A DNA stretch of 36,381 nucleotides, taken from contig CAJTSU010000004.1 in the NCBI GenBank assembly GCA_910579055.1, positions 1-36,381 of the forward strand, written 5' to 3'. The DNA is from an uncultured Mailhella sp. Its GTDB lineage: Bacteria; Desulfobacterota; Desulfovibrionia; Desulfovibrionales; Desulfovibrionaceae. The notes beneath the pieces are model-generated. The model was not told the DNA's origin, ran no database searches, and saw nothing but the letters and a program-made list of their open reading frames with translations. The position numbers and the translations under genes were made by a program. Below are positions 14,795 through 23,026 of this stretch, in pieces. Position 1 is the first letter of the stretch, and every line of letters starts with the position of its first letter.

Positions 14795-16534
14795 ATGTTT
14801 CGCTTCCTCCGGGTCAACATGGCCACCAAAAGTTGCGTGTTCGAGGATATACCGGCCGAATACGCCGGGCTGGGCGGTCGTGCCCTGACATCGACCATTA
14901 TTGCACGCGAGGTTACTCCGACCTGCACGCCCCTTGGTCCCCACAACAAGCTTGTGTTTGCCCCCGGCCTGCTGGGCGCGACCAACAGCCCCAATGCCAA
15001 CCGTATTTCCGTAGGCTGCAAGAGCCCGCTCACGGAAGGCATCAAGGAATCCAACTCCGGCGGACAACCCGGAGGACACCTCGCCAAGCTCGGTATTCTG
15101 GCTATTATTGTGGAAGATATGGCCACGGAAGGCGAATGGTGGCAGCTTGAAGTCAGCAAGGATTCCGCAAAGCTTGTTCCCTCCCCGGTAGGCGGCCTGA
15201 ACAACTTTGAAGCCGTGGGCAAACTTATCGAAACGTACGGCAAGGATTGCAGTTACGTCACTATCGGCCGTGCCGGTGAATTCAAGCTCACCGCCGCCAG
15301 TATCGCCTTTACCGATCGCGAATTGCGCCCCATGCGCCATGCCGGACGCGGCGGCGTGGGAGCGGTGATGGGTTCCAAGGGCCTGAAGGCTATCATTGTC
15401 AACCCCGAAGGGGGCAAAAATCATCCCCTGCACGACGAACAGGGCTTCCGGGAAGCGGCCAAGCGTTTTGCCAAGGCGCTTACTGAACATCCCGTCACGG
15501 GACAGGGACTGGCTGAATACGGTACCGCCGTACTGGTAAATATTCTCCATGAGGCGGGAGGACTGCCCACCCGCAATTTCACAAGCGGGCAGTTTGAAGG
15601 GCACGAGGCCGTATCCGGCGAGCGTATGAACAAGCTCACCAAGGAACGCGGGGGCGAAGGCGTCGTAGCCCACGGCTGCATGAGCGGCTGCATCATCAAA
15701 TGCAGCGGCCTCTTCCCCGATACCAAGGGCAAGCTGATCAGCAAATGGCCCGAGTACGAAACGCTGTGGTGCTTCGGCCCCCATTGCGGCATTGACGATC
15801 TCGATCTCATCGCCCACTTCGACCATATGTGCGATGATTTCGGCGTGGACACCATTGATGTCGGCGTAGCCATAGGCGTGGCCATGGCGGGCGGCGGTAT
15901 CCCCAAAGGAGACGGCAAGGCAGTGCTGGAAGCCATGCAGGGCATCAGCGACGGCACGCCCCTGGGCCGCGTCATTGGCTGCGGCACTGCCACCACCGGC
16001 CGTGTATTCGGCGTGCGCCGGGTGCCCTGCGTCAAGGGTCAGAGCCTCCCGGCCTACGACCCCCGCGCGGTCAAGGGCGTGGGCGTAACCTATGCCACAA
16101 CCCCCATGGGTGCGGATCACACCGCCGGGTACTCCGTAACGGCCAACATTCTCAGTGTCGGCGGCAAGGTCGATCCCTTGAAGAAGGAAGGGCAAATCGA
16201 GCTTTCCCGTAATCTTCAGGTCGCCACGGCCTCCGTGGACAGTGTGGGCTTGTGCCTGTTCACCGCTTTCGCTATTCTGGATGTGCCGGATGCGCTGCCC
16301 GCCATTGTGGACATGCTGAACGCCAAGTACGGCTGGAATCTCACCGGTGATGACGTGGTCACTCTTGGCCAGCGCATCCTGTCCACGGAAGTGGACTTCA
16401 ACCGGCGCGCAGGCATCACGGAAGCTGCGGATCACCTGCCCGATTTCTTCAGCGACGAGCCGCTTCCGCCGCATAACACCACGTTTGACATTACTCACGA
16501 AGAACTGAAGACAACCTTCAACTGGATCAAGTAA
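14795..16534 (+). CDS. aor: Tungsten-containing aldehyde ferredoxin oxidoreductase
   Basis: The enzyme oxidises aldehydes to acids (or the reverse) with ferredoxin, using a bis-pterin tungsten centre and one [4Fe-4S] cluster. The 579-residue protein is full length. The cluster cysteines are seen at 295, 299 and 303 (HGCMSGCIIKCSG, the C-x3-C-x3-C spacing of a bacterial branch) and probably 487 (SVGLCLF). Pterin-binding and active-site blocks include GGRALTSTIIAREVTP, NANRISVGCKSP, RHAGRGGVGAVMGSKGLKAI, PEYETLW and YDPRAVKGVGVTYATTPMGA. The ATG follows AAGGAGAAAAGAC. The MoaD-like and ThiF-like genes follow on the same strand and tupBC precede it. Its physiological aldehyde cannot be read from sequence. 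Confidence 0.95.
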   Translation: MFRFLRVNMATKSCVFEDIPAEYAGLGGRALTSTIIAREVTPTCTPLGPHNKLVFAPGLLGATNSPNANRISVGCKSPLTEGIKESNSGGQPGGHLAKLGILAIIVEDMATEGEWWQLEVSKDSAKLVPSPVGGLNNFEAVGKLIETYGKDCSYVTIGRAGEFKLTAASIAFTDRELRPMRHAGRGGVGAVMGSKGLKAIIVNPEGGKNHPLHDEQGFREAAKRFAKALTEHPVTGQGLAEYGTAVLVNILHEAGGLPTRNFTSGQFEGHEAVSGERMNKLTKERGGEGVVAHGCMSGCIIKCSGLFPDTKGKLISKWPEYETLWCFGPHCGIDDLDLIAHFDHMCDDFGVDTIDVGVAIGVAMAGGGIPKGDGKAVLEAMQGISDGTPLGRVIGCGTATTGRVFGVRRVPCVKGQSLPAYDPRAVKGVGVTYATTPMGADHTAGYSVTANILSVGGKVDPLKKEGQIELSRNLQVATASVDSVGLCLFTAFAILDVPDALPAIVDMLNAKYGWNLTGDDVVTLGQRILSTEVDFNRRAGITEAADHLPDFFSDEPLPPHNTTFDITHEELKTTFNWIK

Positions 16535-16548
16535 GCAATACCCCTGTC

Positions 16549-16575
16549 CCCGCACCCGTTCCCCGCGGGTGCGGG
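16549..16575 (+). terminator. GC-rich hairpin after the aldehyde oxidoreductase
   Basis: CCCGCACCCG and CGGGTGCGGG form a perfect 10-bp stem with a 7-base loop, 14 bases after the stop. The following bases are AGAACTGTCTTTCTT, only partly T-rich. It may act as a partial terminator or as mRNA protection that lowers expression of the two genes downstream. Confidence 0.6.
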
Positions 16576-16615
16576 AGAACTGTCTTTCTTCAGGATTTCC
16601 TTTATGGTTTGAAGC

Positions 16616-16864
16616 ATGAGCGTACTCGTCAAACTCAGCACCACCCTGCGCGACCACATACCCGGCTATAACCCCGAAACAGGCTTGGATGCCGATCTCA
16701 CAGCATGCGCGCCTCTCCCCACGGCGGAAACGCTGGCCCGACATATCGGTCTGCCGCTGGAGGAAATTAAAATCGTCATGGTCAATGGACGCCGGCAGGA
16801 ACTGACCAGCCCGGTGTACGATGGAGATCGCGTAGCGTATTTTCCTGCTGTGGGAGGCGGCTGA
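16616..16864 (+). CDS. MoaD/ThiS-like sulfur carrier protein
   Basis: This 82-residue ubiquitin-like protein begins MSVLVKLSTTLRDHIPGY and ends VAYFPAVGGG. The C-terminal Gly-Gly is the site that is adenylated and thiocarboxylated in MoaD and ThiS. The DGDRVAYFP block is typical of MoaD. It is followed after one base by the ThiF-like gene, the expected E1-type activator. Its place behind the tungsten enzyme suggests a role in sulfur supply to the pterin dithiolene of this enzyme. No strong ribosome-binding site is seen. Confidence 0.88.
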   Translation: MSVLVKLSTTLRDHIPGYNPETGLDADLTACAPLPTAETLARHIGLPLEEIKIVMVNGRRQELTSPVYDGDRVAYFPAVGGG

Positions 16865-16865
16865 T

Positions 16866-17720
16866 ATGTCCGTTCCCTGCGATGAAACAGAAATACGCCG
16901 CCTGCTGGAGCCGCACGCGGCATACGGAGCGGACGGCATGCCCTGTGTGGGGCGCGAAGCTGTCGCCACTCTGGCCCAAGCACTTGGCCTTACTGTGAAA
17001 GAAACCATGATTGTCCTGCTGGACATGGATATCTGGCCGGAACGGTTTCGCCGCAACCAGGGAGTATTCAGCGCCAAGCAGATGGCGCGTCTGCTCTCTC
17101 GCCGTGTTTTTATCGCCGGATGCGGCGGCCTGGGCGGGCATGTGGCAAGCCTGCTGGCCCGTATGGGCGTGGGAGGCTTCCGCCTGTGCGATCCTGATAT
17201 CTTTGAGGAAAGCAACCTCAACCGTCAGTATTTCTGCACGGAAAAAACACTGGGGAAGCCAAAGGCCCTGGTTTCCCGGGATGGACTGCTGGATATTGCA
17301 TCCTATCTGGATGTTGACGCACATGTAATCGCCGCCGCGCCCGACAATCTCCCCACACTGCTGCAAGGCATGGATGCTGCGATTGACTGCCTTGACTCCG
17401 TGCCCCGAAAAAAAATGCTGGAAGAAGCCGCACACACAGCCCGAATCCCCTTCCTGCACGGTTCCGTACTGCGCGATGAAGGTTTTGCCTTCCTGTCAAC
17501 GTCTTCCTTTCAGCTTGCCGCCATGTACCCGCTCATTCCCGCAGGCACGGATTCTTCTGCCGGACAAAACACGGCAGGCACGGCGGCCGCCGGAACGGCC
17601 TGCCTCATGGCTTCACTGCTGGGGAAAGGGCTTGCTTCAGAAAGCCCGAAAGATTCCCCTCTCTTTCATCTGGACTATTCGGTTCCGGAAATGGAACGCT
17701 TTTGCCTTGCCCCCCGCTGA
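16866..17720 (+). CDS. ThiF/MoeB/HesA-family adenylyltransferase
   Basis: This E1-like enzyme probably activates the C-terminus of the preceding MoaD-like protein with ATP. The 284-residue protein has an N-terminal helical extension of about 75 residues, then a Rossmann fold with GCGGLGGHVASLLARMG (about 91-107), the acidic DPDIFEESNLNRQ(Y) motif that binds ATP/Mg and a DCLDSVPRKKMLEEAA block. The zinc-binding CxxC pairs of MoeB are not visible, and no clear catalytic cysteine loop is seen, so it may only adenylate. Similar extended ThiF proteins accompany aldehyde oxidoreductase genes in other anaerobes (family knowledge). Confidence 0.85.
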   Translation: MSVPCDETEIRRLLEPHAAYGADGMPCVGREAVATLAQALGLTVKETMIVLLDMDIWPERFRRNQGVFSAKQMARLLSRRVFIAGCGGLGGHVASLLARMGVGGFRLCDPDIFEESNLNRQYFCTEKTLGKPKALVSRDGLLDIASYLDVDAHVIAAAPDNLPTLLQGMDAAIDCLDSVPRKKMLEEAAHTARIPFLHGSVLRDEGFAFLSTSSFQLAAMYPLIPAGTDSSAGQNTAGTAAAGTACLMASLLGKGLASESPKDSPLFHLDYSVPEMERFCLAPR

Positions 17721-17840
17721 TTGCCATAAAGACAAAAAACTTTATTGACCCACGCGGGCAGCCTCCCCCGCCTTTACGGACGGCTTCAGCGTTTCTTCCA
17801 TAAACTGGCGGCATGAGCGAATATCGTGGAGGTTCACATA

Positions 17841-17894
17841 ATGTTTTGCGGAGAGAGCCCACAGGGCAAGCACGTTGAACCGTGGAATTTGTGA
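17841..17894 (+). CDS. Possible 17-residue ORF
   Basis: The ORF encodes MFCGESPQGKHVEPWNL and is preceded by GGAGG with an 8-base spacing. It has no recognised family. It might be the start of a decayed gene or a leader peptide. No continuation in other frames was recognised. Confidence 0.2.
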   Translation: MFCGESPQGKHVEPWNL

Positions 17895-18118
17895 GCGCCA
17901 TCAGGTAAAAATTTTGCGAGGCCATATAGCGCGATCACATTCACCTGTTTGTCTCAATTTCACCGAATCTTGCGGCAAGCAAACTTGTGCAACAGTTAAA
18001 ATGAATGTTCGGATTCACGTCGCCCGTACTGGGGCCGCCAGCGGAGTCCAGAGCCGCAGTCTTTGGCCAGATGGCGACCAGTGCCAGACATCACCCATCT
18101 TACGGAAATCAAGAGCCG

Positions 18119-18146
18119 GGCGGCCTTTGTGGCAGCAAAGGCCGCC
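18119..18146 (-). terminator. Hairpin downstream of moeA-PBP
   Basis: GGCGGCCTTTG and CAAAGGCCGCC form a perfect 11-bp stem with a 6-base loop, 80 bases past the moeA-PBP stop on the minus strand. The downstream side on the minus strand is CGGCTCTTGATTT, moderately T-rich. It is a plausible terminator, perhaps bidirectional for the convergent genes. Confidence 0.5.
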
Positions 18147-18226
18147 GCGCATCATCTGAACCGGCGGAACAGTCGCCGAACACCTCGCCAACTCAAAATT
18201 CAGATACCGCCCGGCAGAAAAAACAC

Positions 18227-20185
18227 CTAATTTCCGTCATATTCCCAGAGTATCTCTCCTGTCTGTGCCGTGCCGTATCCGCCCATCGCCTGCACGGCGC
18301 TCTTGAAGTCTTCCGAGCGAATGACCTCAAACAGAGCGATGATACGCTCATCCCGCGCATAGCGGACAGGAATGACCAGATCATACTCTTCCACGCCCAC
18401 GGGCATGAACTCCAGGCCCAGCGCATTGGCGGCAGCGCGCACGCCGAGCCCCGCATCCGCTCTGCCGGACAATACGGCGGCGGCCACGTTCATGTGCGTG
18501 TATTCTTCATCCCTGTATCCCGTGATGCAAGAGGAAGAAATGCCGCGCTGCTCCAATTGGTAGTCCAGCAACACGCGCGTGCCGCTCCCCCTCTGACGGT
18601 TGATGAAGCGTATCCCCTCGCGGGCAAGATCTTCAAATGCGTGAATTCCGCAAGGGTTGCCGGGCAGGAGGATAAAACCTTGCTCCCGTTCAACAAGCCG
18701 AACCAGCAGAGCGGATTCACCCGCAAGCTGTTCCCGAACAGCTCTCCGGTTGTAGACGCCGGACGCCTCATCCAGCAGGTGACAGCCCGCCACATGACAC
18801 TGGCCCCGCCGCAGAGCGATCAGCCCCCCCAGAGAACCCACATGTGCGGAAGTCAGGCGGAAACGCGGGTGCGTACGGCGCAGAAAGCTGTCAATGAGGT
18901 CAAGTGTATTGTCATGGCTGCCAATGGCCAGCAGCGCCCCTTCAATTTGTTCACGCGGGCGCAGTAATTCCGTCTGTACGGCTCCTCCGGCGTCAATGCC
19001 TTCACTGTCACGCGGAATGCGAATCACGCCATCCGCGCGGGAAAGACTGGTCACGGTGCCCGCGCCGCGCGGCAGGGGCACGGCATAAAACTTGCCGTCC
19101 ACACAACCCAGTTTAACCCGGATACGCTCTTCCATGCCGGGGCGTGACGGGAGCGGATTGCAGGGGAAAGCATCCACATTTTCCCGGCGAGGCAAGGCAC
19201 GCTTTTGCCACAGGGCAAGAAGCGGCGTTACGAATTCCTCCATGGCCACTATGGCGGATACCGGGTACCCCGGCGTGCCGATAATCGGAACTTCACGATC
19301 CGCGGCACGCACTACGCCCAAAGCCGTAGGTTTGCCCGGCATGACGGCCACGCCATGCACCAGCAGTTCGCCCATTTCCTTGATGACATGGGCGGAGTAA
19401 TCATGACTGCCTGCCGAAGATCCGGCGTTGAGCACCACCATATCCGCGCCGTTCTCCACCGCGGCGCGGATTGCGTCGGCAATGGCCGCGGGATCATCGG
19501 GCACGATGGGCCGTGTTTCTGCCCGACCTCCGGCTTCGCACACCAGAGCGGAAAAGACATGAGAATTGAATTCGGGCAAACAGCGCCCGGATCGCAACTC
19601 CTCTTCTCTGGCCTCAGTCAATGCTACAATTTCCGATCCGCTGGGGATAACCGCGACTTTCGGCTTCCTGAACACCGGAGGGTAAAGTACTCCGGCGGCG
19701 GCCAGCGCTCCGATTTCATACGGGCCGATCACGGTGCCCGGCGCCAGAATAATTTCCGTGGCCACCATATCCTCGCCAAGTTTCCGCACATGCTGCCAGG
19801 GGAAGGCGGCCTTTTCAATCACGATACTTCGGCCTTCATCCTCCGTATTCACATTTTCCACCATGATCACGGCGTTTGTACCTTCAGGCAAGGGGTGCCC
19901 CGTGTTGATCCAGAAAGCTTCCCGGCCTGCTTCCAACCGCAACGGCGAGCGCGTGGACGCCGCAAATGTGGCTTCAGCCTTTACGGCAATGCCATCCATG
20001 GCGGCCCCGTGAAAGGCAGGAGAAGAACGCATCGCTTCCACCGGGCGGGAGATCGTCCGGTGCAACGCCTCGGACAGGGGCACACATTCCTCGCCCGGTC
20101 CGGCGTTCAGTTCGGCAATGCGGGCAAACCAGCGGGCGCGGGCTTCCTCAGGAGTCAACAACGTGAGGTAGGTATGTCGTTCCAT
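18227..20185 (-). CDS. MoeA fused to a periplasmic-binding-protein-like domain
   Basis: This 652-residue protein has two parts. Residues 1 to about 410 are MoeA, the enzyme that inserts molybdate or tungstate into adenylylated molybdopterin, with SPAFHGAAMDGIAVKA, NTGHPLPEGTNAVIMVE and the MPT-binding NAGSSAGSHDYSAHVIKE and GTPGYPVSAIVAMEE blocks. Residues from about 420 onward form a PBP-like domain (AIGSHDNTLDLIDSFLRR, HVGSLGGLIALRRGQCHVAG, FINRQRGSGTRVLLDYQL, RADAGLGVRAAANALGLEF) as in LysR-like and ModA-related ligand sensors, which may bind an oxyanion. The ATG at 20185 follows AAGGAAT. It lies 43 bases after the canonical MoeA and faces the tungsten enzyme operon. Confidence 0.92.
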   Translation of the reverse strand: MERHTYLTLLTPEEARARWFARIAELNAGPGEECVPLSEALHRTISRPVEAMRSSPAFHGAAMDGIAVKAEATFAASTRSPLRLEAGREAFWINTGHPLPEGTNAVIMVENVNTEDEGRSIVIEKAAFPWQHVRKLGEDMVATEIILAPGTVIGPYEIGALAAAGVLYPPVFRKPKVAVIPSGSEIVALTEAREEELRSGRCLPEFNSHVFSALVCEAGGRAETRPIVPDDPAAIADAIRAAVENGADMVVLNAGSSAGSHDYSAHVIKEMGELLVHGVAVMPGKPTALGVVRAADREVPIIGTPGYPVSAIVAMEEFVTPLLALWQKRALPRRENVDAFPCNPLPSRPGMEERIRVKLGCVDGKFYAVPLPRGAGTVTSLSRADGVIRIPRDSEGIDAGGAVQTELLRPREQIEGALLAIGSHDNTLDLIDSFLRRTHPRFRLTSAHVGSLGGLIALRRGQCHVAGCHLLDEASGVYNRRAVREQLAGESALLVRLVEREQGFILLPGNPCGIHAFEDLAREGIRFINRQRGSGTRVLLDYQLEQRGISSSCITGYRDEEYTHMNVAAAVLSGRADAGLGVRAAANALGLEFMPVGVEEYDLVIPVRYARDERIIALFEVIRSEDFKSAVQAMGGYGTAQTGEILWEYDGN

Positions 20186-20228
20186 GCGTTATTCCTTATG
20201 TTCCAGCCATAGTGTATGCCAATCGCAA

Positions 20229-21458
20229 TCAGAGCAGCAATTCCGCTTCCACCTGTTCCCCGGCGTACAACCCTTCCCGGTTTTCCGGGCAAACCACCAG
20301 GGCATCCGCGGCTACCAGCCCCGACACCAGGCCCGACGGACCAAGCACAGGTTCCGCAACATATCCGTTATTTGTCCGCTCCAGCCGGACACGGATGAAA
20401 TCCCGCCGCCCCGGCGCCGAGGCCACCGCTCGGGAAAGCACCGCAGACACACGCGGAAGAAATTCTTCCCGCTGCCTGCCATGCAGACGATCCAGCAGAG
20501 GAAGTAAAAACACGCGTGCGCAAATCAGCGCGCTCGCCACATGACCGGGCAATCCCATCATGCACTTGTCACCCGCCTTTGCCAGGATGAACGGCTTTCC
20601 GGGGCTTATGGCCGCGCCATGCGCAAGCAGTACGCTGTCCGCTACAGAGGTAAAGACATCCACGGTATGATCCCGCATTCCCGCCGACGATCCGCCGGAC
20701 ACCACGACCACATCTGCCCCGGCAAGAGCCTCATCCACCGTCGCGCGCAAGCGGGCAGGGTCATCCCGCACAAGCCCGGCCATGCGGACTTTCGCTCCGG
20801 CCCCACGGCACAACGCCGCCAAAGAATGAGAATTGACATCCCGCACCTGCCCCGGCGCGGGAACACGATCCACCGGAACAACTTCATCCCCGGTTGAAAC
20901 AATAACCACGGCTGCGGCACGTCGCACCACAACATTTTTTTGCCCAAACGCCGCCAGCAGACCAATTTCCTGCGGACGCAAGCGGCGCCCGGCGGGGATC
21001 ATTTCCGCCCCGCATGCCGCGTCTTCATCATACATGAGCACATTGTCGCCCGGAGCCTGCGTGCGAACAATCTCCACCAGGTTGCCTCCGGCCTGGCGCG
21101 AATACTCCACCATGACTACGCAGTCCGCCCCCTCCGGCAACATGCCGCCTGTCAAAATACGAGCGGCATGTCCTTCGCCGAGAGAAAAGTCCGGGACTCC
21201 CCCCATGGGGCAGTCTCCCACGCATTCAAGCAGAGCGGGCGAAGCTTCCTGCGCGCCGAAAACGTCACGCGCCCGCACGGCATACCCATCCACGGTAGAA
21301 CGGTTGAAACCGGGCAGATCACACGGCGCGCGCCATCCTTCCGCAAGACGTCTTCCGGCAGCCTCATCCAGCGCGGCCACCTCCTTCGGAAGCGGCGAAA
21401 ATCCATTAATAAAAGAAAGAATCTGATCCACAGACTGCAAGGTAAGAAAGGATTTCAT
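20229..21458 (-). CDS. moeA: Molybdopterin molybdenumtransferase MoeA
   Basis: This single-domain MoeA has 409 residues, the normal length. It has LPGFNRSTVDGYAVRARD, LTGGMLPEGADCVVMVEY, STGDEVVPVD, VSGGSSAGMRDHTVDVF (MoaB/MogA-like fold with bound MPT) and MGLPGHVASALICARVF near the C-terminal domain. It inserts Mo or W into MPT-AMP. The ATG at 21458 follows AGGAG (6-base spacing). It is the first gene of a two-gene minus-strand operon with the fused MoeA. A pair of MoeA proteins may divide Mo and W handling, which is inference. Confidence 0.95.
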   Translation of the reverse strand: MKSFLTLQSVDQILSFINGFSPLPKEVAALDEAAGRRLAEGWRAPCDLPGFNRSTVDGYAVRARDVFGAQEASPALLECVGDCPMGGVPDFSLGEGHAARILTGGMLPEGADCVVMVEYSRQAGGNLVEIVRTQAPGDNVLMYDEDAACGAEMIPAGRRLRPQEIGLLAAFGQKNVVVRRAAAVVIVSTGDEVVPVDRVPAPGQVRDVNSHSLAALCRGAGAKVRMAGLVRDDPARLRATVDEALAGADVVVVSGGSSAGMRDHTVDVFTSVADSVLLAHGAAISPGKPFILAKAGDKCMMGLPGHVASALICARVFLLPLLDRLHGRQREEFLPRVSAVLSRAVASAPGRRDFIRVRLERTNNGYVAEPVLGPSGLVSGLVAADALVVCPENREGLYAGEQVEAELLL

Positions 21459-21777
21459 GCGCGGCTCCTGAAAATGTGTGCGTCGTGCCGATATATGCTG
21501 ACGCGGCTTCTACCCTACCCTTTTGCGCTTCTTTTGAAAACCGGCCGTCTCAACCGGCGGCAGCGCGCTCTGGCTCATATTGCACCGTTTTCGGAGCTGC
21601 CGGCTTTATCAGCGATATCACTGGTTGATGACGCTGCGCGTGGTGTGCGGTTTTGCTCCGGCATGGGCGTTCTGCAACAGAGCGTATGCTTTTCCCTTGT
21701 TTACTCCGGCGCGTTTCTGCCGTATTTAGTCGGGGAGTTTCAACAGCCACCTTTTTCTTTTTCGCAAGGAGTTTTCC
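21459..21777. promoter_or_regulatory. Divergent promoter region of moeA and gcvT
   Basis: There is no gene. It holds family 1 copy H and short GC-rich stems (CCGGCCG...AACCGGCGG around 21541-21560). No glycine riboswitch of normal form was found ahead of gcvT. Promoters could not be assigned with confidence. Confidence 0.4.
21622..21683 (-). repeat. Dispersed repeat family 1, copy H (internal deletion)
   Basis: On the minus strand: CGCTCTGTTGCAGAACGCCC, then ATGCCGGAGCAAAACCGCAC and ACCACGCGCAGCGTCATCAA. The left terminal repeat is joined directly to the right module, so the left module is missing. Confidence 0.75.
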
Positions 21778-22860
21778 GTGTCCGAAATGCGAGAAACGCC
21801 GCTTGCCTCCTGGCACAGGAGTCACGGGGCGAAAATGGCCCCCTTCGCCGGATGGGACATGCCCATCCAGTATGAGGGCATTCTGGCGGAACACAACCAC
21901 ACCAGAAGCGCCGCATCGGTTTTCGATATCTGCCATATGGGGCAGTTCATGCTTGAAGGCGAAGGGGCCGCCGAAAAACTGTCCCGCGCCGTGACCCATA
22001 ATCTTGACACGCTCAAGGAAGGTAAATGCCGCTATGGTTTCCTGCTCAATGAAAAGGGCGGTGTGCTGGATGATCTCATCATCTACCGTATGGGAACGGA
22101 CAAATTCTTCCTGGTAGTCAACGCCGCCTGCGCCGAAGGCGACTTCGCCGCATTGTCCTCGCGCGTACCCGGTATGGTCAGCGATATTTCCCCCCGTATG
22201 GGCAAAGTTGATCTGCAAGGCCCCGCGTCCCTTGACGTTCTGGAAAAACTGCTGGGGCAGAACTTCCATGATCTCGGCTATTTTTCCTTCCGCGAATGTG
22301 AGTTTCGGGGAATGCCGCTGCGAGTGAGCCGCACGGGTTATACCGGAGAACTCGGATACGAACTGTATCCCCCCCGCGACATGACCGAAGAACTGTGGAT
22401 CGCCTTGCTCGAAGACGAACGCGTCAAACCCGCAGGGCTTGGCGCACGCGATACGCTGCGGCTGGAATGCGGGCTGGCCCTGTATGGTCATGAACTCGAC
22501 GCCGACCATACTCCGGCGGAAGCCGGTATGGGCGGCATGCTCACCAGCACTGCCCCCTATGTGGGGCATGAACAGGCCAAGGAAATCAAGGCGCAGGTTC
22601 TTGTGCCTCTGAAGCTTGAAGGCCGCCGCACCGTGCGCAACGGCGATGCCGTGGCCCTGCCGGGTGAAAGCGCCGCGATCGGCAAAGTGACCAGTGGTTC
22701 CTTTGCCCCCTCGCTGGGCTATGCCGTGGCGCTTGCCTATGTTGATAAAGAATACGCTGACCGCGATGCCTTCGAGCTTGTGTCCGGGCGCAGTGTACTG
22801 CCCGCGAGCAAGACGGATTTGCCGTTCTACAAAAACGGCACCGCGCGCATGAAGTTTTAA
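21778..22860 (+). CDS. gcvT: Aminomethyltransferase, glycine cleavage T protein
   Basis: GcvT takes the aminomethyl group from the lipoyl arm of the H protein, releases ammonia and forms 5,10-methylene-THF. The 360-residue protein has GAKMAPFAGWDMPIQYEGI, a DICHMGQ block, VSRTGYTGELGYELY (folate binding) and GLGARDTLRLECGLALYGHELD, all diagnostic. The start is a GTG at 21778, six bases after AAGGAG; no ATG has an equal site. It is the first gene of gcvT-gcvH-gcvPA-gcvPB, with a structured 166-base gap before gcvH. Confidence 0.97.
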   Translation: MSEMRETPLASWHRSHGAKMAPFAGWDMPIQYEGILAEHNHTRSAASVFDICHMGQFMLEGEGAAEKLSRAVTHNLDTLKEGKCRYGFLLNEKGGVLDDLIIYRMGTDKFFLVVNAACAEGDFAALSSRVPGMVSDISPRMGKVDLQGPASLDVLEKLLGQNFHDLGYFSFRECEFRGMPLRVSRTGYTGELGYELYPPRDMTEELWIALLEDERVKPAGLGARDTLRLECGLALYGHELDADHTPAEAGMGGMLTSTAPYVGHEQAKEIKAQVLVPLKLEGRRTVRNGDAVALPGESAAIGKVTSGSFAPSLGYAVALAYVDKEYADRDAFELVSGRSVLPASKTDLPFYKNGTARMKF

Positions 22861-22877
22861 TCCCGCTCATAGCTGGA

Positions 22878-22971
22878 GCAGTTTAAAATAACATGGCTCA
22901 CGGAGTTGACGAAATTGAACGGGGCGAGAAACTCCCTGGCAAAGCCCCTGTAAGTTTTCATGTTAAACTGC
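22878..22971 (+). ncRNA. Structured RNA element between gcvT and gcvH
   Basis: A 9-bp outer stem pairs GCAGTTTAA (22878-22886) with TTAAACTGC (22963-22971). Inside, GGAGTT (22902-22907) can pair with AACTCC (22930-22935), and GGGGC (22921-22925) with GCCCC (22944-22948); these cross, so together they would form an H-type pseudoknot. The segment GAAACTCCCTGGCAAAG resembles the conserved GAAACTCTCAGGCAAAAG strand of glycine riboswitches, but the normal P2/P3 region is much too short. It may be a degenerate glycine aptamer, another folded control element or a processing/stability structure. Confidence 0.45.
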
Positions 22972-23026
22972 CCTCATGACGCTGCCGCCACGGCGCGGCA
23001 TATCAACCTGACAATGGAGAACGACA

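Larger units (their letters stand above)
17721..18226. other. Intergenic region between convergent ThiF-like and moeA-PBP genes
   Basis: About 500 bases without a convincing full gene. It holds one short ORF with a good ribosome-binding site (17841-17894), a perfect hairpin (18119-18146), and otherwise no homology that I recognise. It could hold decayed coding sequence. Confidence 0.4.

Noticed and set aside
14780..17221. Very long open frame (813 codons) on the minus strand opposite the aldehyde oxidoreductase and its followers
   Set aside because: The plus strand holds three well-recognised genes there. The antisense frame has no family features and arises from codon bias in GC-rich DNA.
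21459..21777. Glycine riboswitch ahead of gcvT
   Set aside because: None of the conserved aptamer strands was found. The stems present belong to a dispersed repeat or are simple GC-rich palindromes.
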